From positions 1 through 64,000 of the IMG/VR virus record IMGVR_UViG_3300028734_000003: DNA of 64,000 nucleotides, one strand, 5' to 3'. The position numbers and the translations under genes were made by a program. The stretch is from a virus. The notes below the pieces were generated by a model, which did not search any database, had not been told where the DNA came from, and saw only the letters and a list, made by a program, of their open reading frames with translations. Below, one piece after another: positions 9,925 through 19,406 of the stretch (its first letter is position 1; the number at the start of each line of letters is the position of its first letter).

Positions 9925-10143
9925 CTATCTTCTTGGGTTATATCATAAATATTGAGCTACCATAATTATTGTTTTTTTGCTATCTCATCTATCAATCATA
10001 TCTAGTATTTCTTGTAGTGTAGAATAACATCTAAAACAGGACTCGTGCATATTATTACCACAAACATTTATAGTTTTGGTTGTAGTTGGATATGTTTTAA
10101 TTAGTTCTAATCATACTGGTGGTGTATTACTAGTTGTTTCCAT
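9925..10143 (-). CDS. Hypothetical small protein
   Basis: 72 residues with three Cys (NVCGNN, ESCFRCYS) that may bind metal. TAG stop abuts the start of the following gene; the start overlaps the previous gene by 14 bases. Contains KKTIIMVAQYLGYNP near the end. Function unknown. Confidence 0.68.
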
Positions 10144-10534
10144 CTATAAGGTTGTTAGATAGTAAATAAATTAGCATTAGTCATAATCTTTCTACATCCA
10201 GAGATAAACAAATCTGTCAAAGATTTCATTCTTTACCTCCACTTTCTATGTATGATTTCCATATCAATGCTTCTCTTCGTGAATTTTCTCAGATTTCTGC
10301 TTTCTCTTTTACCCATTCTTTTAGATACTCCATAAGTTCACTTGCTGTATAGGCAGGATATGATTTATCTCACTCTTCTTTACATTTTCTCCATACTTCA
10401 TATATTTCTACACATTCTTTTAGTGTCATCATCTCACAAAATTCAATCCATTCCCAATGACTATCCTTACAAAATCATAAGTCAGATAGCTTCTTTGAAA
10501 TTTCTAAATTGGTTACCTGTTTAGCTAATTCCAT
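10130..10534 (-). CDS. Hypothetical phage protein
   Basis: 134 residues, mixed alpha/beta. MELAKQVTNLEISKKLSDLG is followed by SHWEWIEF; such an N-terminus (residue-count switch then W-x-W) is common in uncharacterised phage proteins of unrelated hosts, but no function is known. C-terminal part has QICLSLDVERLGLMLIYLL. Six TGA glycines. Confidence 0.7.
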
Positions 10535-10542
10535 CTGTGGAT

Positions 10543-10707
10543 ATGTTAGTTAGTAAAATATATAGATAAATAAATCAGAATTATTCAAGGTAAGATTGTA
10601 TATGTAGTTCAGTTATTTACGGATGGATATATTGTTCATCATATAATAATACCCAACCCAAACCAAATAAGCGCTACTCATATCATAGATTTATTTTTCT
10701 TCTTCAT
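10543..10707 (-). CDS. Two-helix membrane microprotein
   Basis: 54 residues: basic start MKKKNKSM, helix 1 (about 9-27, GVALIWFGLGIIIGG), a polar loop and helix 2 (about 40-52). Four or more glycines in the helices are TGA-encoded. One of four small membrane proteins of this operon. Confidence 0.65.
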
Positions 10708-10766
10708 TGTTGCACAAAAACATAATAATAGAATAATAATATAAAAGTATTTTTGAGTCTAAACTC

Positions 10767-10928
10767 CTAGTATACTCTATTTACTCAGTGCGTATCTACC
10801 ACAAAACTTTCGTCTAATGGTAGTATCATGAAGCGCATAAATAACAATAGCGATAATATTCATAATCAGATCATAACCACTTCTGGCCAATCCATCTGAT
10901 TTTTAATCATTCGTTCTGGTTTTCGCAT
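10767..10928 (-). CDS. Single-span membrane microprotein
   Basis: 53 residues with a helix at about 18-38 (VVMIGLGILSLLLFMRFMIL). Its ATG overlaps the TAA of the amidase by one base (TAATG), so the two may be translationally coupled. A role in placing the amidase at the envelope is possible but not shown. Confidence 0.62.
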
Positions 10929-11836
10929 TATTTATTGTTAGGAAATAAAACTTCTGATATGAGTACATAATCTCAAGCAGGCCATTTTATTTTTTCAATA
11001 GCCTCTAATCATTGCATTCATATTCACATCCATAGATCTAGATGTTTTCACTTAATGGCTCATCATCTATCTCTACAAGTCACCCATCAATATCATTCAA
11101 TCTTAAACTTAGTATATGATGGGAACTGTTCTCAACAAGCTACCATAAGTCCTGCTTCTTCGTTTGTTAGTATTCATCAGAACGCCGGAAACAAACATCA
11201 GCTATTTCATATATTAGATGCTCAACAATTCATTGTGACATCTGCTTCATATGATTTTCATTTATAGTATCTCTCTTGTCACTTTATTGGAGAATAGTAT
11301 CTTGTTATTTCATAATAGCCAGTTATGCCATTTGATTTTTTTATTGTCGTAGGTTTATTTTTGTCCACGATGATACCTGCCTTTAGAGGGTCAAAATATT
11401 TCCCTGGGCATGTTGATCACCATGATCGGTGTGGTTTTATTTTAGCATCTGGGAATTGTGTTCTTAAAACCTGGAGCAATATGTTCAGTGCTTCGTATGC
11501 TTCTTGCGTTGGCTTCTCCTTATTAAAGTTTCAAACCAAGGCGACACCTATACTTGTGCTGTTGTTCTTTTTGTTGTGGAATCAAATATTGTTTATACAT
11601 CTAGTCTGCACAACTGTTCAGTCGCTAAATACTAGATAGTGATATGCAACATCTGTATCCTTACAAGATTCTGGTTGTCATGGAAATCTTTTTGAATGTC
11701 ACCTAGAGATATTATCAACTACTTTCTGATAATCCACTCAATCATTTTCCGTATTATGGATTGTAATTTCCGTGATGTTTCTAGTAAAAGCAGTTTTACC
11801 TGTTACTGTAGCAGGTTTTGAAAAAACAATTTTCAG
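10928..11836 (-). CDS. N-acetylmuramoyl-L-alanine amidase (Amidase_2) with C-terminal 3D domain
   Basis: About 302 residues. The amidase fold is clear: ITIHNTEND (zinc His near residue 27), DVAYHYLVFSDGTVVQTR, STSIGVALVGNF, and the second zinc cluster KPHRSWGSTCPG (His and Cys). The C-terminal ~110 residues match a 3D domain (TGYYEITRYYSP start; later CRDRGGAIKGKHLDLWMG with the Asp residues). Together they would cleave and remodel peptidoglycan. There is no ATG in frame before the catalytic domain: the frame opens with CTG 11834-11836, overlapping a TGA of the upstream membrane protein gene, or is reached by a -1 frameshift from it. It lies in the early block rather than in the lysis cassette. 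Confidence 0.82.
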
Positions 11837-12264
11837 CTAGCTGTCATTCCATCATCTTTTACAGCTTCTTCTGTATTGATTTGTAAGAACTCTGGCTTTT
11901 CGACTCTTGATATTCCCTCATCAGCCAATTTAAGTGTATCGTCTGTAAGGTTCAAAAGGTCATTACTGACCATACCTGTTTGCTGTTTGTTTTGGATAGC
12001 TACATATTCGATAGTATCTTTATATGAAAGACTATCCAATACGTCTTGTTTGATTTCCCAAAGAACTTCTTTGTCGGCCATATATAATGACTTTCTATCG
12101 TATCCACTATCCACATAGAATGAATGGATTCTGTTTACGGTTTGTATTGGCGATTCTACTGGTTTCGATTTGTTCACTGCGTATACTCAATAGCTGAGTC
12201 CTCATAAGACTACAACCATAATAGCTACTCTAAATATTGTTGTTATAAGTTTTTTGAGTTTCAT
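11803..12264 (-). CDS. Membrane-anchored protein preceding the amidase
   Basis: 153 residues. An N-terminal KLKKLITTIFR then a membrane helix (about 12-30, VAIMVVVLGGLSYGVYA) and an extracytoplasmic-looking acidic domain. After TGA at 11833-11835 the frame continues for ten codons to TAA; in the -1 frame it runs straight into the amidase. A T-rich stretch (TTG TTT TTT) sits at the junction. It may therefore supply an anchor to the amidase through frameshifting or coupling. Confidence 0.7.
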
Positions 12265-12272
12265 GTAGGTTT

Positions 12273-12518
12273 TTAGTGGTTAAAATACTTTCTTGCTGCA
12301 ATTCTTTCCTTATGACGTTCTCGTCCGCCAGTTCGGTTTTCATACCATTCTTTACATTTTTGCGCATTGATAATATCATTTTTCTTTTTCTCCTTTTCGT
12401 ATAGAACTTCTCTTTCTGCCTCCAATTCTTCTTGGGTTGGCATTTCTATCATTACTCTTTGTGGTTCGGCTATATCTTCATCGAAGAACATAGGAAACAA
12501 TCGTTTTAACAAGCTCAT
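12273..12518 (-). CDS. Charged helical protein
   Basis: 81 residues starting MSLLKRLFPMFFDED, followed by a Glu/Lys-rich helix (QEELEAEREVLYEKEKKK) and a basic Arg-rich end (TGGRERHKERIAARK). No TGA glycine. The ATG overlaps an in-frame TGA of the upstream gene. Function unknown. Confidence 0.68.
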   Translation of the reverse strand: MSLLKRLFPMFFDEDIAEPQRVMIEMPTQEELEAEREVLYEKEKKKNDIINAQKCKEWYENRTGGRERHKERIAARKYFNH

Positions 12519-12688
12519 TTCGTTATGTATTTTATTAAATAAAACAACGCTGATCCAATAATCCATCCAATAAAGAACCATACCCACACCGTAGAATAGT
12601 TTGTTTTCTCGATCTTTTCTAGATCATCTTCACTGATAATAATTTTTTCTCTCTTTGGTTTTGGGACTTTGTAATCCATAACTACCAT
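12506..12688 (-). CDS. Tail-anchored membrane microprotein
   Basis: 60 residues: charged N-terminal half (YKVPKPKREKIIISEDDLEK) and a C-terminal membrane helix (about 35-54, VWVWFFIGWIIGSALFYL). The natural end is YITK followed by TGA overlapping the next ATG; under code 25 three more residues (GAC) precede TAA. No family recognised. Confidence 0.68.
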
Positions 12689-12818
12689 GTTTCTGATTAA
12701 AAATTAAAATATGACAATAGTGACTATACTCAGGTTTTGATAATAATCAAGCATATCGAACATCGTCAATATATTTTCAAAACAAAAAAGATGTATTTAT
12801 ACATCTTATACTTGACAT

Positions 12819-13058
12819 TTAGAATGGAAGTGACGGATCATCTTCCTGGGTCAATGTTCTTGGGGCTGGCTGTTCATCTGCCATCTCTATATCGAATATT
12901 AAATAGTCTGGATGCCTTCTCTCCATTTTATAATTATTTTTTCTGATCTTTAACTTGTAATTTACTCAATCGATATTCATCAATCAGGTGAATCATTCGA
13001 GTCACAGATTGCCAACCTTTCACCACAGCGCTCAAGTATTTGTTGTATCTTTTTGCAT
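12819..13058 (-). CDS. Small OB-like single-strand-binding candidate with SSB-type tail
   Basis: 79 residues. TGALWGKVGNLGLEGFTG and IDGVNYKLKIRKNNYK then HPDYLIFD resemble the short beta-barrel of DUF736-like / phage ssDNA-binding proteins. The C-terminus DDPSLPF is the classic acidic SSB tail that docks helicases and nucleases. Six of the glycines are TGA. A terminator-like hairpin and a CCTTTACAAC element lie between it and the next SSB-like gene upstream. Confidence 0.65.
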
Positions 13059-13075
13059 TGGTGTTGTAAAGGATT

Positions 13076-13114
13076 AAAAAAGCCAACCGGATTAACGATT
13101 GGCGTTGGCATTTT
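13076..13114 (-). terminator. Hairpin terminator inside the replication operon
   Basis: Inverted repeat GCCAAC/GTTGGC (13082-13087 with 13104-13109) followed on the minus strand by six T (13076-13081). It also has T residues on the plus side, so it could act in both directions. It would reduce transcription past the DUF3127-like gene. A second perfect repeat AGAAGCTA/TAGCTTCT is at 13117-13134. Confidence 0.6.
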
Positions 13115-13135
13115 TAGAAGCTACCTAGCTTCTAG

Positions 13136-13444
13136 TTAAAATGGCAAATCTCAGCTAGCTTCTGCTGGCTTATCATTCTTTACTTTTCGACAAATAATTG
13201 AGTTGAAGAATTTACCTGGTTCTTTCTTTGATTCGTTTGTTTTGAAGTTGATATATGCTGTGATCACATCTCCCACAACAAATTGCTTGATAAGGTCTCT
13301 CTTGTCGTTATTGAAGTCAACAACGAGACTAGCTGGATATTCCTTATCTGAAACCTCTTCTAGTCTTACCACTTGCTTAGAGAATTTTTCTCCGAACTTT
13401 TCTTCGTAACCGATATGCGTAACTACTCCTTTAAATTCTGACAT
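13136..13444 (-). CDS. DUF3127-like single-stranded DNA-binding protein
   Basis: 102 residues. MSEFKGVVTHIG, KFSKQVVRLEE, YPASLVVDFNNDKRDLI, FVVGDVITAYINFKTNE and GKFFNSIICRKV follow the strand order of DUF3127 OB-fold proteins found in phages and Bacteroidetes. The end is EASGDLPF, where the Gly is TGA, giving an SSB-type acidic LPF tail. Probably coats ssDNA during replication and recombination. Confidence 0.75.
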
Positions 13445-13469
13445 TACTATATAATTTATAGGTTAAAAA

Positions 13470-13724
13470 CTATCTACCTCTGTTGGCCTTAATGGCTCAG
13501 AGTTTTCTATTTAGTGTTCTACTGATGATACGAATATTTGATTGGCCATTACCAGATCTTACTCACTTGATATGATCAACCTCTTTCCCATCACCAGTAT
13601 GAACTCTTCACTCAGCTGCTGCTTTTCTTCTCGCCCTCATTCTAAGTTTGTTTTCGTGTTGCTTTTCTGGGGTACGATACTTCTTCATATACTTGCTCAT
13701 ATACTCAGATGAATTGCTAGGCAT
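13470..13724 (-). CDS. HNH-type nuclease-like basic protein
   Basis: 84 residues, rich in Arg/Lys. EVDHIKGVRSGNGQSN then IRIISRTLNRKLG matches the D-H-I ... N-x-R-I-I-S ... N-R core of small phage HNH proteins (His of the betabeta-alpha metal finger). The first zinc-binding pair is missing, so it is a minimal form. Five TGA glycines. It could be a nicking or homing-type nuclease, or a decayed one. Confidence 0.62.
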
Positions 13725-13727
13725 TGG

Positions 13728-14117
13728 CTATATTTTTTTGAAGTAAATAACAAAGCTATCTCTGTCAATTTGGAATCTGTCTGTTCCAGGATATGACTTA
13801 AATGTTTGCAATGGGATAATCATATCCCCATCTTCAACATCATATTTTTGGAAAGATGTCATGAGTGACAAGCCCTTCTCTTGACTAGATAATGAGAATA
13901 TAATTGCTGGACCGTAGATTATTTTGATTGTTCCTGCTCCAACTACTACAAGTTTGTTATTGATTTGACAACCAGAATACAGAATATAAACTGATCAAAA
14001 TCTTTTAACTTTATCTAGGTCGATACCTAGGAGTTCGTAGTCTTGTTCCTCTTGTGACTTTCTTCTTTTCACTTCTGGAACCTTTGCGTTCAATGGGACT
14101 TCCACATCTTTTATCAT
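13728..14117 (-). CDS. Hypothetical replication-module protein
   Basis: 129 residues with a basic N-terminus (EVKRRKSQEEQDYELLGIDLDKVKRF) and a beta-rich remainder (KLVVVGAGTIKIIYGPAIIFSLS, DRFQIDRDSFVIYFKK). Start codon overlaps a TGA of the upstream gene. Only one TGA within it. No family recognised; position between HNH and helicase genes suggests DNA metabolism. Confidence 0.68.
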
Positions 14118-14395
14118 TCCTTATGTTGTGTAAAATATAAAACAAATGGACTATGTCTGATTTTGTTTAAATAATATAATACCTCATTGAATTTTTTAAG
14201 AGCTACGTCTTGAGCTAGTGCTTTACTAAGCATATCATTACTTCAAGATTTTTCAACCTCATCATCAAAGATAGCTTTCAATAAGAATTTTGGATCTCAT
14301 GCCAATCTAAGTTTCAAGCCTTCTTCTTTGTTTTCTCGAAACATACCACCAGCATCAAATCATTTTTTGAAGTATACCTTTCTATTACTTAGCAT
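14111..14395 (-). CDS. Hypothetical protein
   Basis: 94 residues, starting YFKKGFDAGGMFRENKEEG; contains GDPKFLLKAIFDDEVEK. Its frame ends TGA TAA at 14111-14116, where the TGA overlaps the next gene's ATG. The start overlaps the helicase stop by one base (TAATG). Function unknown. Confidence 0.68.
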
Positions 14396-15768
14396 TACAT
14401 AACGTTAACCGATAAAGATTTTACTAGGTCTTCTGAATATTTTTCCGGATCTCACCATCACCTGCTTTTGTATGCTGCAACTCTTTGACGATATTGTAGA
14501 TACATTGGTGTAACAATATCTGAGAAGTCTACCATGATTGGAAGTTTTTTTCAACTCTCAACTCTTAGAATTCTTCAAATCAATTGCTTGACAGTTGCTG
14601 AGAATTTCACTCACATGAAGTAAAATGCTGTATCGAGTTCTGGATAATCTACTCAAGCCTTTAGTGTTTGGTAGGTAGCTACGATCACTCAGTTTTTTCA
14701 TCTAAGTTTTTCTATAAGCTCATCACGTTTCTGTGCCTTACTTGTATAGGAATAACATTCGACTCACTGAGATCTAAGCTCTTCACAAACTCTATTGACC
14801 ATTTCTATTCTGTCACAGAACACAACTCACATCCATCTATGCGCCATAGTTTGTTTAACTATCTCGCACAGTTTACTTATTCTCTCTTGATGTTCAAGTA
14901 ATATTTCTTGAAGATGTGGCCAGTCTCTAAACATCTCTATCCCATCGTTGTACCTATAAACTAGGACCTTTGGATTTGGCTGATGTCACTCGGCTATAAT
15001 CTTTTTTCAAAAAACATACTCAAAAGAATTATTGTCAACATCATTACTTTCTGGTGTAGCTGTGAATCAAAAGAAATATCTACACTGGAATCTACAATAA
15101 ACTTCCATTCTATCTGTAAACTCGCTATTCTTCTTTTTCTTTGGCCCTGTATGCACAAAGTCCATATGCGCCTCATCAATGATAAGCATCTCGAAATCTT
15201 GTTGTAACATCTCTCGATACTTGTTGAATGTAGGTCATACCACTATTGTAATATCTGTTGTTTTTGCTCCTGGTTTGTAGATAGATACTTTGTCTTTTCA
15301 AAAATATCATTGCATCTTTTTTAACATACCAGTGGCGATACCAACAAGGGGAACTACAATTAGAGTGGGGACTTGTTTTTGAAATATAGTTGCGGCCATT
15401 ACGATTGTCTTACCCCATCATTCTCTAGCGATTACGAGTCATGTCTTTCTAGACACAAGTTGGTCAACGATAACCTGCTGATAGTCATATGGTGTACAAT
15501 CGAAACTGGGCAAATCTATCTTTCTTTCAGCATACTTGTTAGGTATTTCTTGATAGTCTCGTTCATATATCTGGTCAAGAACTCATTTTGGGAAAAAGAT
15601 TTTTCATTCTTCAAAGCAAGACAGTTTATAGTGTTTTGCTCAGAAGAATCATTTTTTCTTCATCTTATAAAATTGCTTGTTCTTAGGCTGATACTTACTA
15701 ACGAAAAGATTCATAACATCTGGAGATCAGAACGATCAGAAGATTGTAGTTCAGTTATAGTAAAACAT
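14395..15768 (-). CDS. SF2 DEAH-box helicase
   Basis: 457 residues. An N-terminal ~95-residue region precedes the Q-motif-like YDYQQVIVDQ; Walker A is AREGWGKT (K120), where the first Gly is TGA; motif II is LIIDEAHMDFV (D198-H201); motif III is FGFTATPES. The C-terminal RecA lobe (about 255-420) holds the expected VLVYRYN-type and Q-x-x-G-R-like segments. DNA or RNA unwinding driven by ATP; neighbouring Cas4-like nuclease and annealing protein suggest a recombination/replication restart role. The stop overlaps the next ATG. Confidence 0.82.
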
Positions 15769-16484
15769 TATCCTAGTCTTTTATCTAAAGCTGCATCATA
15801 ATACTTTTTACAGAAACTTGCTAACTCACAGAACTTACATCAACTATTGAGATTCTCTTCGTGGATTCCAGTTTCTTTTGCAAACATATAGTTTTCTAAA
15901 ACTTCATGTACTTTCTTTTGTGCTTCTTCTTTTGTGATATATCTCTTTACTTTACTGAGATGTACTCTTGCTGAGTTTGATTTCTCCATAGGAATATACT
16001 CAAAATATAGTCCGTCGATTCATAGATACTCACATGCTAAAAACGTATAGCCATAGTGTTGGAAATATTCATCTCGGACATCTCAACTCAAATAGATGTC
16101 AGCTTTCTTGCAGGTTTTGAAGTCAACCATATACCATTTTCAATCTACACAATATAATTTATCTGCCGTCCCTTCTAGAAACAAGTCTTTATATTTGTAT
16201 ATGAATGGTGTTTCTGAATGTGACTCATCCGCTATTCATTCTATTGCTTTGTTCCGATCTCTGATCTTTGTTGCAAGATTTAATCCTATCTGTCTCAATT
16301 TCATATCTGAATTGATATGATTATTGTAGTAGTCAAGCCATCTTGTAACATCATATCATCTCGCTGCGTAGTGCTGTATTGTTCAAAAGAATAGATTCTT
16401 TGGATCTCCATTGAATTCTGTTTCAAAGAAAGCACGAGGACATTTTACAAAGTTATTTAATGATGACGCTCTTATGATTTCCAT
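15768..16484 (-). CDS. PD-(D/E)XK exonuclease, Cas4/RecB-like, with Cys cluster
   Basis: 238 residues. MEIIRASSLNNFVKCPRAFF matches the N-terminal S-x-L-x-x-F-x-x-C-P motif of Cas4/AddB-type nucleases. The catalytic core is LEGTADKLY (D near 108) and MVDFKTCKK (D121, K123). The C-terminus NSCCKFCELASFC gives cysteines 215, 216, 219 and 225, which with the N-terminal Cys could hold an iron-sulfur cluster. Probably resects DNA ends for the annealing protein encoded nearby. Confidence 0.82.
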
Positions 16485-16486
16485 AA

Positions 16487-16714
16487 TTAGAATGGTAATG
16501 AAGATAAAATATCCTCTTCTTCTGTTGCTGGTACTTCTATGTCTGGCTTTTCGTGTGAGAAGTTTTCTATAGGATATTGTCAGCGTTCTACCTTAACCAT
16601 AGTCACCGTTCTTTTTAGAGCAGTGACCTGGAAGGTGTCTAATATTTCATAGAACTTTCAAACTTCTATTCACCTCAAGATAATATCTCAACATTTGTTT
16701 GATATACAGTACAT
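16487..16714 (-). CDS. Small protein with SSB-type acidic tail
   Basis: 75 residues. Reads MYCISNKCGDIILRGIEV, FYEILDTFQVTALKRTVTMVKVE, then an acidic tail EEEDILSSLPF. The terminal D/E-rich SLPF is like the SSB tips of the two proteins at 12819 and 13136. It lies two bases from the nuclease start. It may bind ssDNA or act as an adaptor that mimics the SSB tail; no family can be named. Confidence 0.62.
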
Positions 16715-16735
16715 TTTTGGTTGGCTACTGATAAA

Positions 16736-17095
16736 CTATTTTTTCTTTGTGTCTTTCTTTACCGTGATGCTTGTGCTTGTTTGGATGTCTAGGATCTTTT
16801 GTGCTGATGGAAGTTGTTGAAGTAATTTCATATCAATCGTTTTAGATTCTGGAATAATTTGTTCTGGTATAATCTTGATAACATCTGGGAAGTCCATCAT
16901 AATATCTACATCTGTGATTCCTTCTTTTAATACCGGGGTCATTCTTGTTGTAGTATAAACTAGGAATCCATCACATGTACCAGTTTCAAAACCAGTATCA
17001 ATAAGTTCTTGTTTCAAATCTTTTAATGTTACTGTATCGTCTAGTATCCTTTGGTTTACTTCAACGATTTTTGCTAGTAGTTCGTCTTGGCTCAT
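16736..17095 (-). CDS. Hypothetical protein of the recombination module
   Basis: 119 residues without TGA. N-terminal helix (DELLAKIVEVNQRILDD, LKDLKQELIDTG) and a beta-rich middle (GFLVYTTTRMTP, ITDVDIMMDFPDVIKII), ending in a basic KKDTKKK. Starts directly after the TAA of the 55-residue gene. No family recognised. Confidence 0.72.
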   Translation of the reverse strand: MSQDELLAKIVEVNQRILDDTVTLKDLKQELIDTGFETGTCDGFLVYTTTRMTPVLKEGITDVDIMMDFPDVIKIIPEQIIPESKTIDMKLLQQLPSAQKILDIQTSTSITVKKDTKKK

Positions 17096-17263
17096 TTATT
17101 TTTTGAGTAAGTGATTTAAAAATTCTTCAAATGTTGGAGGGATAAACCAGTCAATATCCAAAGACAAGTTTATATTCTTGTCGATGGATTGCTGGAATTT
17201 TATGTCCTCACAATATTCTTTATACGCTCTTGCAAGCTCTTTGAATATTATATTGAGGTCCAT
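17096..17263 (-). CDS. Small hypothetical protein
   Basis: 55 residues, no TGA. MDLNIIFKELARAYKEYCED shares the ELARAYKE core with the zinc protein at 7232-7429; the second half is acidic/aromatic (LDIDWFIPPTFEEFL). Between the annealing protein gene and 16736-17095 with 1-2 base spacings, so translated from the same message. Confidence 0.65.
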   Translation of the reverse strand: MDLNIIFKELARAYKEYCEDIKFQQSIDKNINLSLDIDWFIPPTFEEFLNHLLKK

Positions 17264-17264
17264 A

Positions 17265-18491
17265 TTATTTTTTAGATTCTAAAGCTGTCTTGTATTTATT
17301 GAAGACGTCTGTCGCTTGAGAGAATATTGCCGTTCCTTCTTTCACTTGATGCTTCAATCGGAATCCCTTTGTGAGTTCCTTGAGTCTAGTGATAGTGAGT
17401 TCTCATTTCACATCAAAGAAGTTTATATCTTCCTCAAACGTAATTACTGCTGGATCTCTAGGATCTGTTGTTTTTTCCTTGGGTTCTTCCACTGGAGCCG
17501 TCGGTTCTTCTTTCGTTGGTTCCGGCTTCGATACTGAATCCACGAGGGCTTCTGTTGTTTCTGGTACGACCGTCTCAACAATAGGGTCTTCCTTGACTGG
17601 AGCAACCTCTGCTGGTGTTTCTTTGCTAGCTTCTTTAGGTTCTCATTGCACAGTTCACTTCTTGAATTCTTCGAGATTCTCAACGGTTTTCTTTGACTCA
17701 TTGAAGAAGTTTGTTGCGGAAGTAAATAGTGGTGTATCTTTTTGGATGTTATAGTCTGACCAGATACCCTTGGTAATTTCTTTGAGCTTATCCATATCTA
17801 GTTCTTTTGCTTTGAGTGACTCTTCTACTTTTCTTTTGTATGCTTCAATAACCTCTTCATCTGTGACTTTTGGGGCTGGTTGTCCAGCAGATCATCCAGA
17901 TTTTTTAGTTGCTGTCGCTGTATCTACTATGTCAGTAGGTAGGTCTTCTCCACGATATACATATAATCCAAGTCCATGCATTGAGATAGCTTTTGCAAAT
18001 GCTCTTTGATATGCCTTATTGATTGACATTGAGTCAATACCTTGTACGGTAATATCAATGTTCATTTTCTTTTGTCTATCGAATCTTGAGTAAATATATG
18101 CTTCTCTCTTCATAGCATCGTTTCTATTATTCATGATAGGAAGCCACGCTGTCTTTGTAATGTCATTGATCGTTACACTTACCTTAGCATATCAACCGAA
18201 GTCATCAATAAATCAAAGCGTTCCGTGCTCGTTTTCATGCCAATGATACGATGCTTCTGGATAGATTTTAAGCAACTCATTCCAGGCGTCAGCCCAAGAG
18301 ATATAAGTGAGTCAATCTTTTTCTTCTGTCTCACAAGCAACTTTAGATAACCTTTCAAAGATAGATAAAACTCTTTGTTCTTCTTCTTTTTGTTTCACAT
18401 CCTTAGCTTTCGCCTTGAATGTTTCAATCTTTTCTGGGAGCGTGTCTACTTCTTTAGGCTTTGCTCCAGCTTTCTTCGCTTCTTCTGTCAT
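17265..18491 (-). CDS. Rad52-superfamily ssDNA-annealing protein (DUF1071/Sak-type)
   Basis: 408 residues. Residues about 50-195 match DUF1071: LTYISWADAWNELLKIYPEASYH, then VSVTINDITKTAWLPIM, SMSINKAYQRAFAKAISMHGLGLYVYRGEDLP. After a hinge (KKSGGSAGQPAPKVTDEEV) come two similar C-terminal repeats (LKEITKG and the later LKELTKGFRL, each followed by F-x-x-A-T-x-F-N), separated by a Glu/Pro/Thr-rich disordered linker of about 70 residues. It promotes annealing of complementary ssDNA; partners are probably the SSB-like tails and the Cas4-like nuclease. Starts at an ATGA overlap. Confidence 0.82.
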
Positions 18492-19054
18492 TTTTCAATA
18501 GTAACATTATAAAGATATTTTTTATGATAGAATGATACTTCTTCGACAAATTCTGGGTGGTTGTAAAGGAAGTGAATCATATAAGGAGTTACTTGATATC
18601 TGTAGGTTCATCCGATCTTATATGGAAATATCGTTTCATATAGTCTTCTTTCGCTTCAGTCGACATCATTAAGGTCTGTATGCTCGTAGATAAACGAGTC
18701 ACTAAGCCTATATCAATCGTCTGTCTTTTCTGTTTTGATCTCTGATTTTATTTGTTTGAATAGTCTATCGCCCATAAGTTCTAGATGATACTCAGCGTAA
18801 TGTGCAGAAAAAAATGCTGATACCGGTTTCCTTCACTGTGCAGCATACTTATTTATAAGGTGGTGGGGGAAGACTACATACATAGTCCCCCATCATCTTT
18901 CATATGAAATGCTGTTATCTCACAGGAATTTTGTAAATGATTCCACGAGCCTTTGCTTCAATACATTACTTTTTCTTTTGGTGTTTGGATTTCTATTCCT
19001 TCGCTTTCGTTTTAGTTCATGAAGCGACTGGTTTTTTTGCGATGACTTTCTCAT
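18446..19054 (-). CDS. Hypothetical DNA-metabolism protein
   Basis: About 202 residues. After a very basic N-terminal stretch (which overlaps the previous gene and may be partly untranslated) the core reads GDNSISYERGWGTMYVVFPHHL, RKPVSAFFSAHYAEYHLELMGDRL and DGYRLSDSFIYEHTDL. At 18488-18490 a TGA overlaps the ATG of the annealing protein; code 25 adds 14 basic residues. A TTG or GTG start near 18950 is an alternative. No family recognised. Confidence 0.62.
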
Positions 19055-19406
19055 CCTTCTTTACGTTATCAATTAAATCAGCGTCTTTCGTTTCTTTTTC
19101 TGGGTCAGCCGTTACGTCTGGATCTTTACTTGGTTCTTCTTCTGGTGTTACTGGAGCAGTTGGCAACCCCAATTGTTCATCAGTTAACCCTGTATCAGCA
19201 GCTTCATCATCATCAATCATCTCGAGCTCTTCTTCGATGTCTGCTTCAGGTAATACTTCTGCTTCGATACCCATTTGAGTTTCATTAACCCATTGGATAA
19301 TCTCATTTACTTTTTCTGCGATCTCTAGAATTTCTAGAGGATTGTAGTGATGATCCTCTCCGAATCTCAATCTACTTTCTGCTGGTGTTAAGAGTTTTGC
19401 AATCAT
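18993..19406 (-). CDS. Acidic disordered protein
   Basis: 137 residues. Residues 1-60 contain a short helical domain (LTPAESRLRFGEDHHYNPLEILEIAEKV); the rest is Glu/Asp/Pro-rich (EADIEEELEMIDDDEAAD, PVTPEEEPSKDP) and ends basic. The start overlaps an in-frame TGA of the ATPase gene. Function unknown; the composition suggests a flexible adaptor. Confidence 0.68.
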
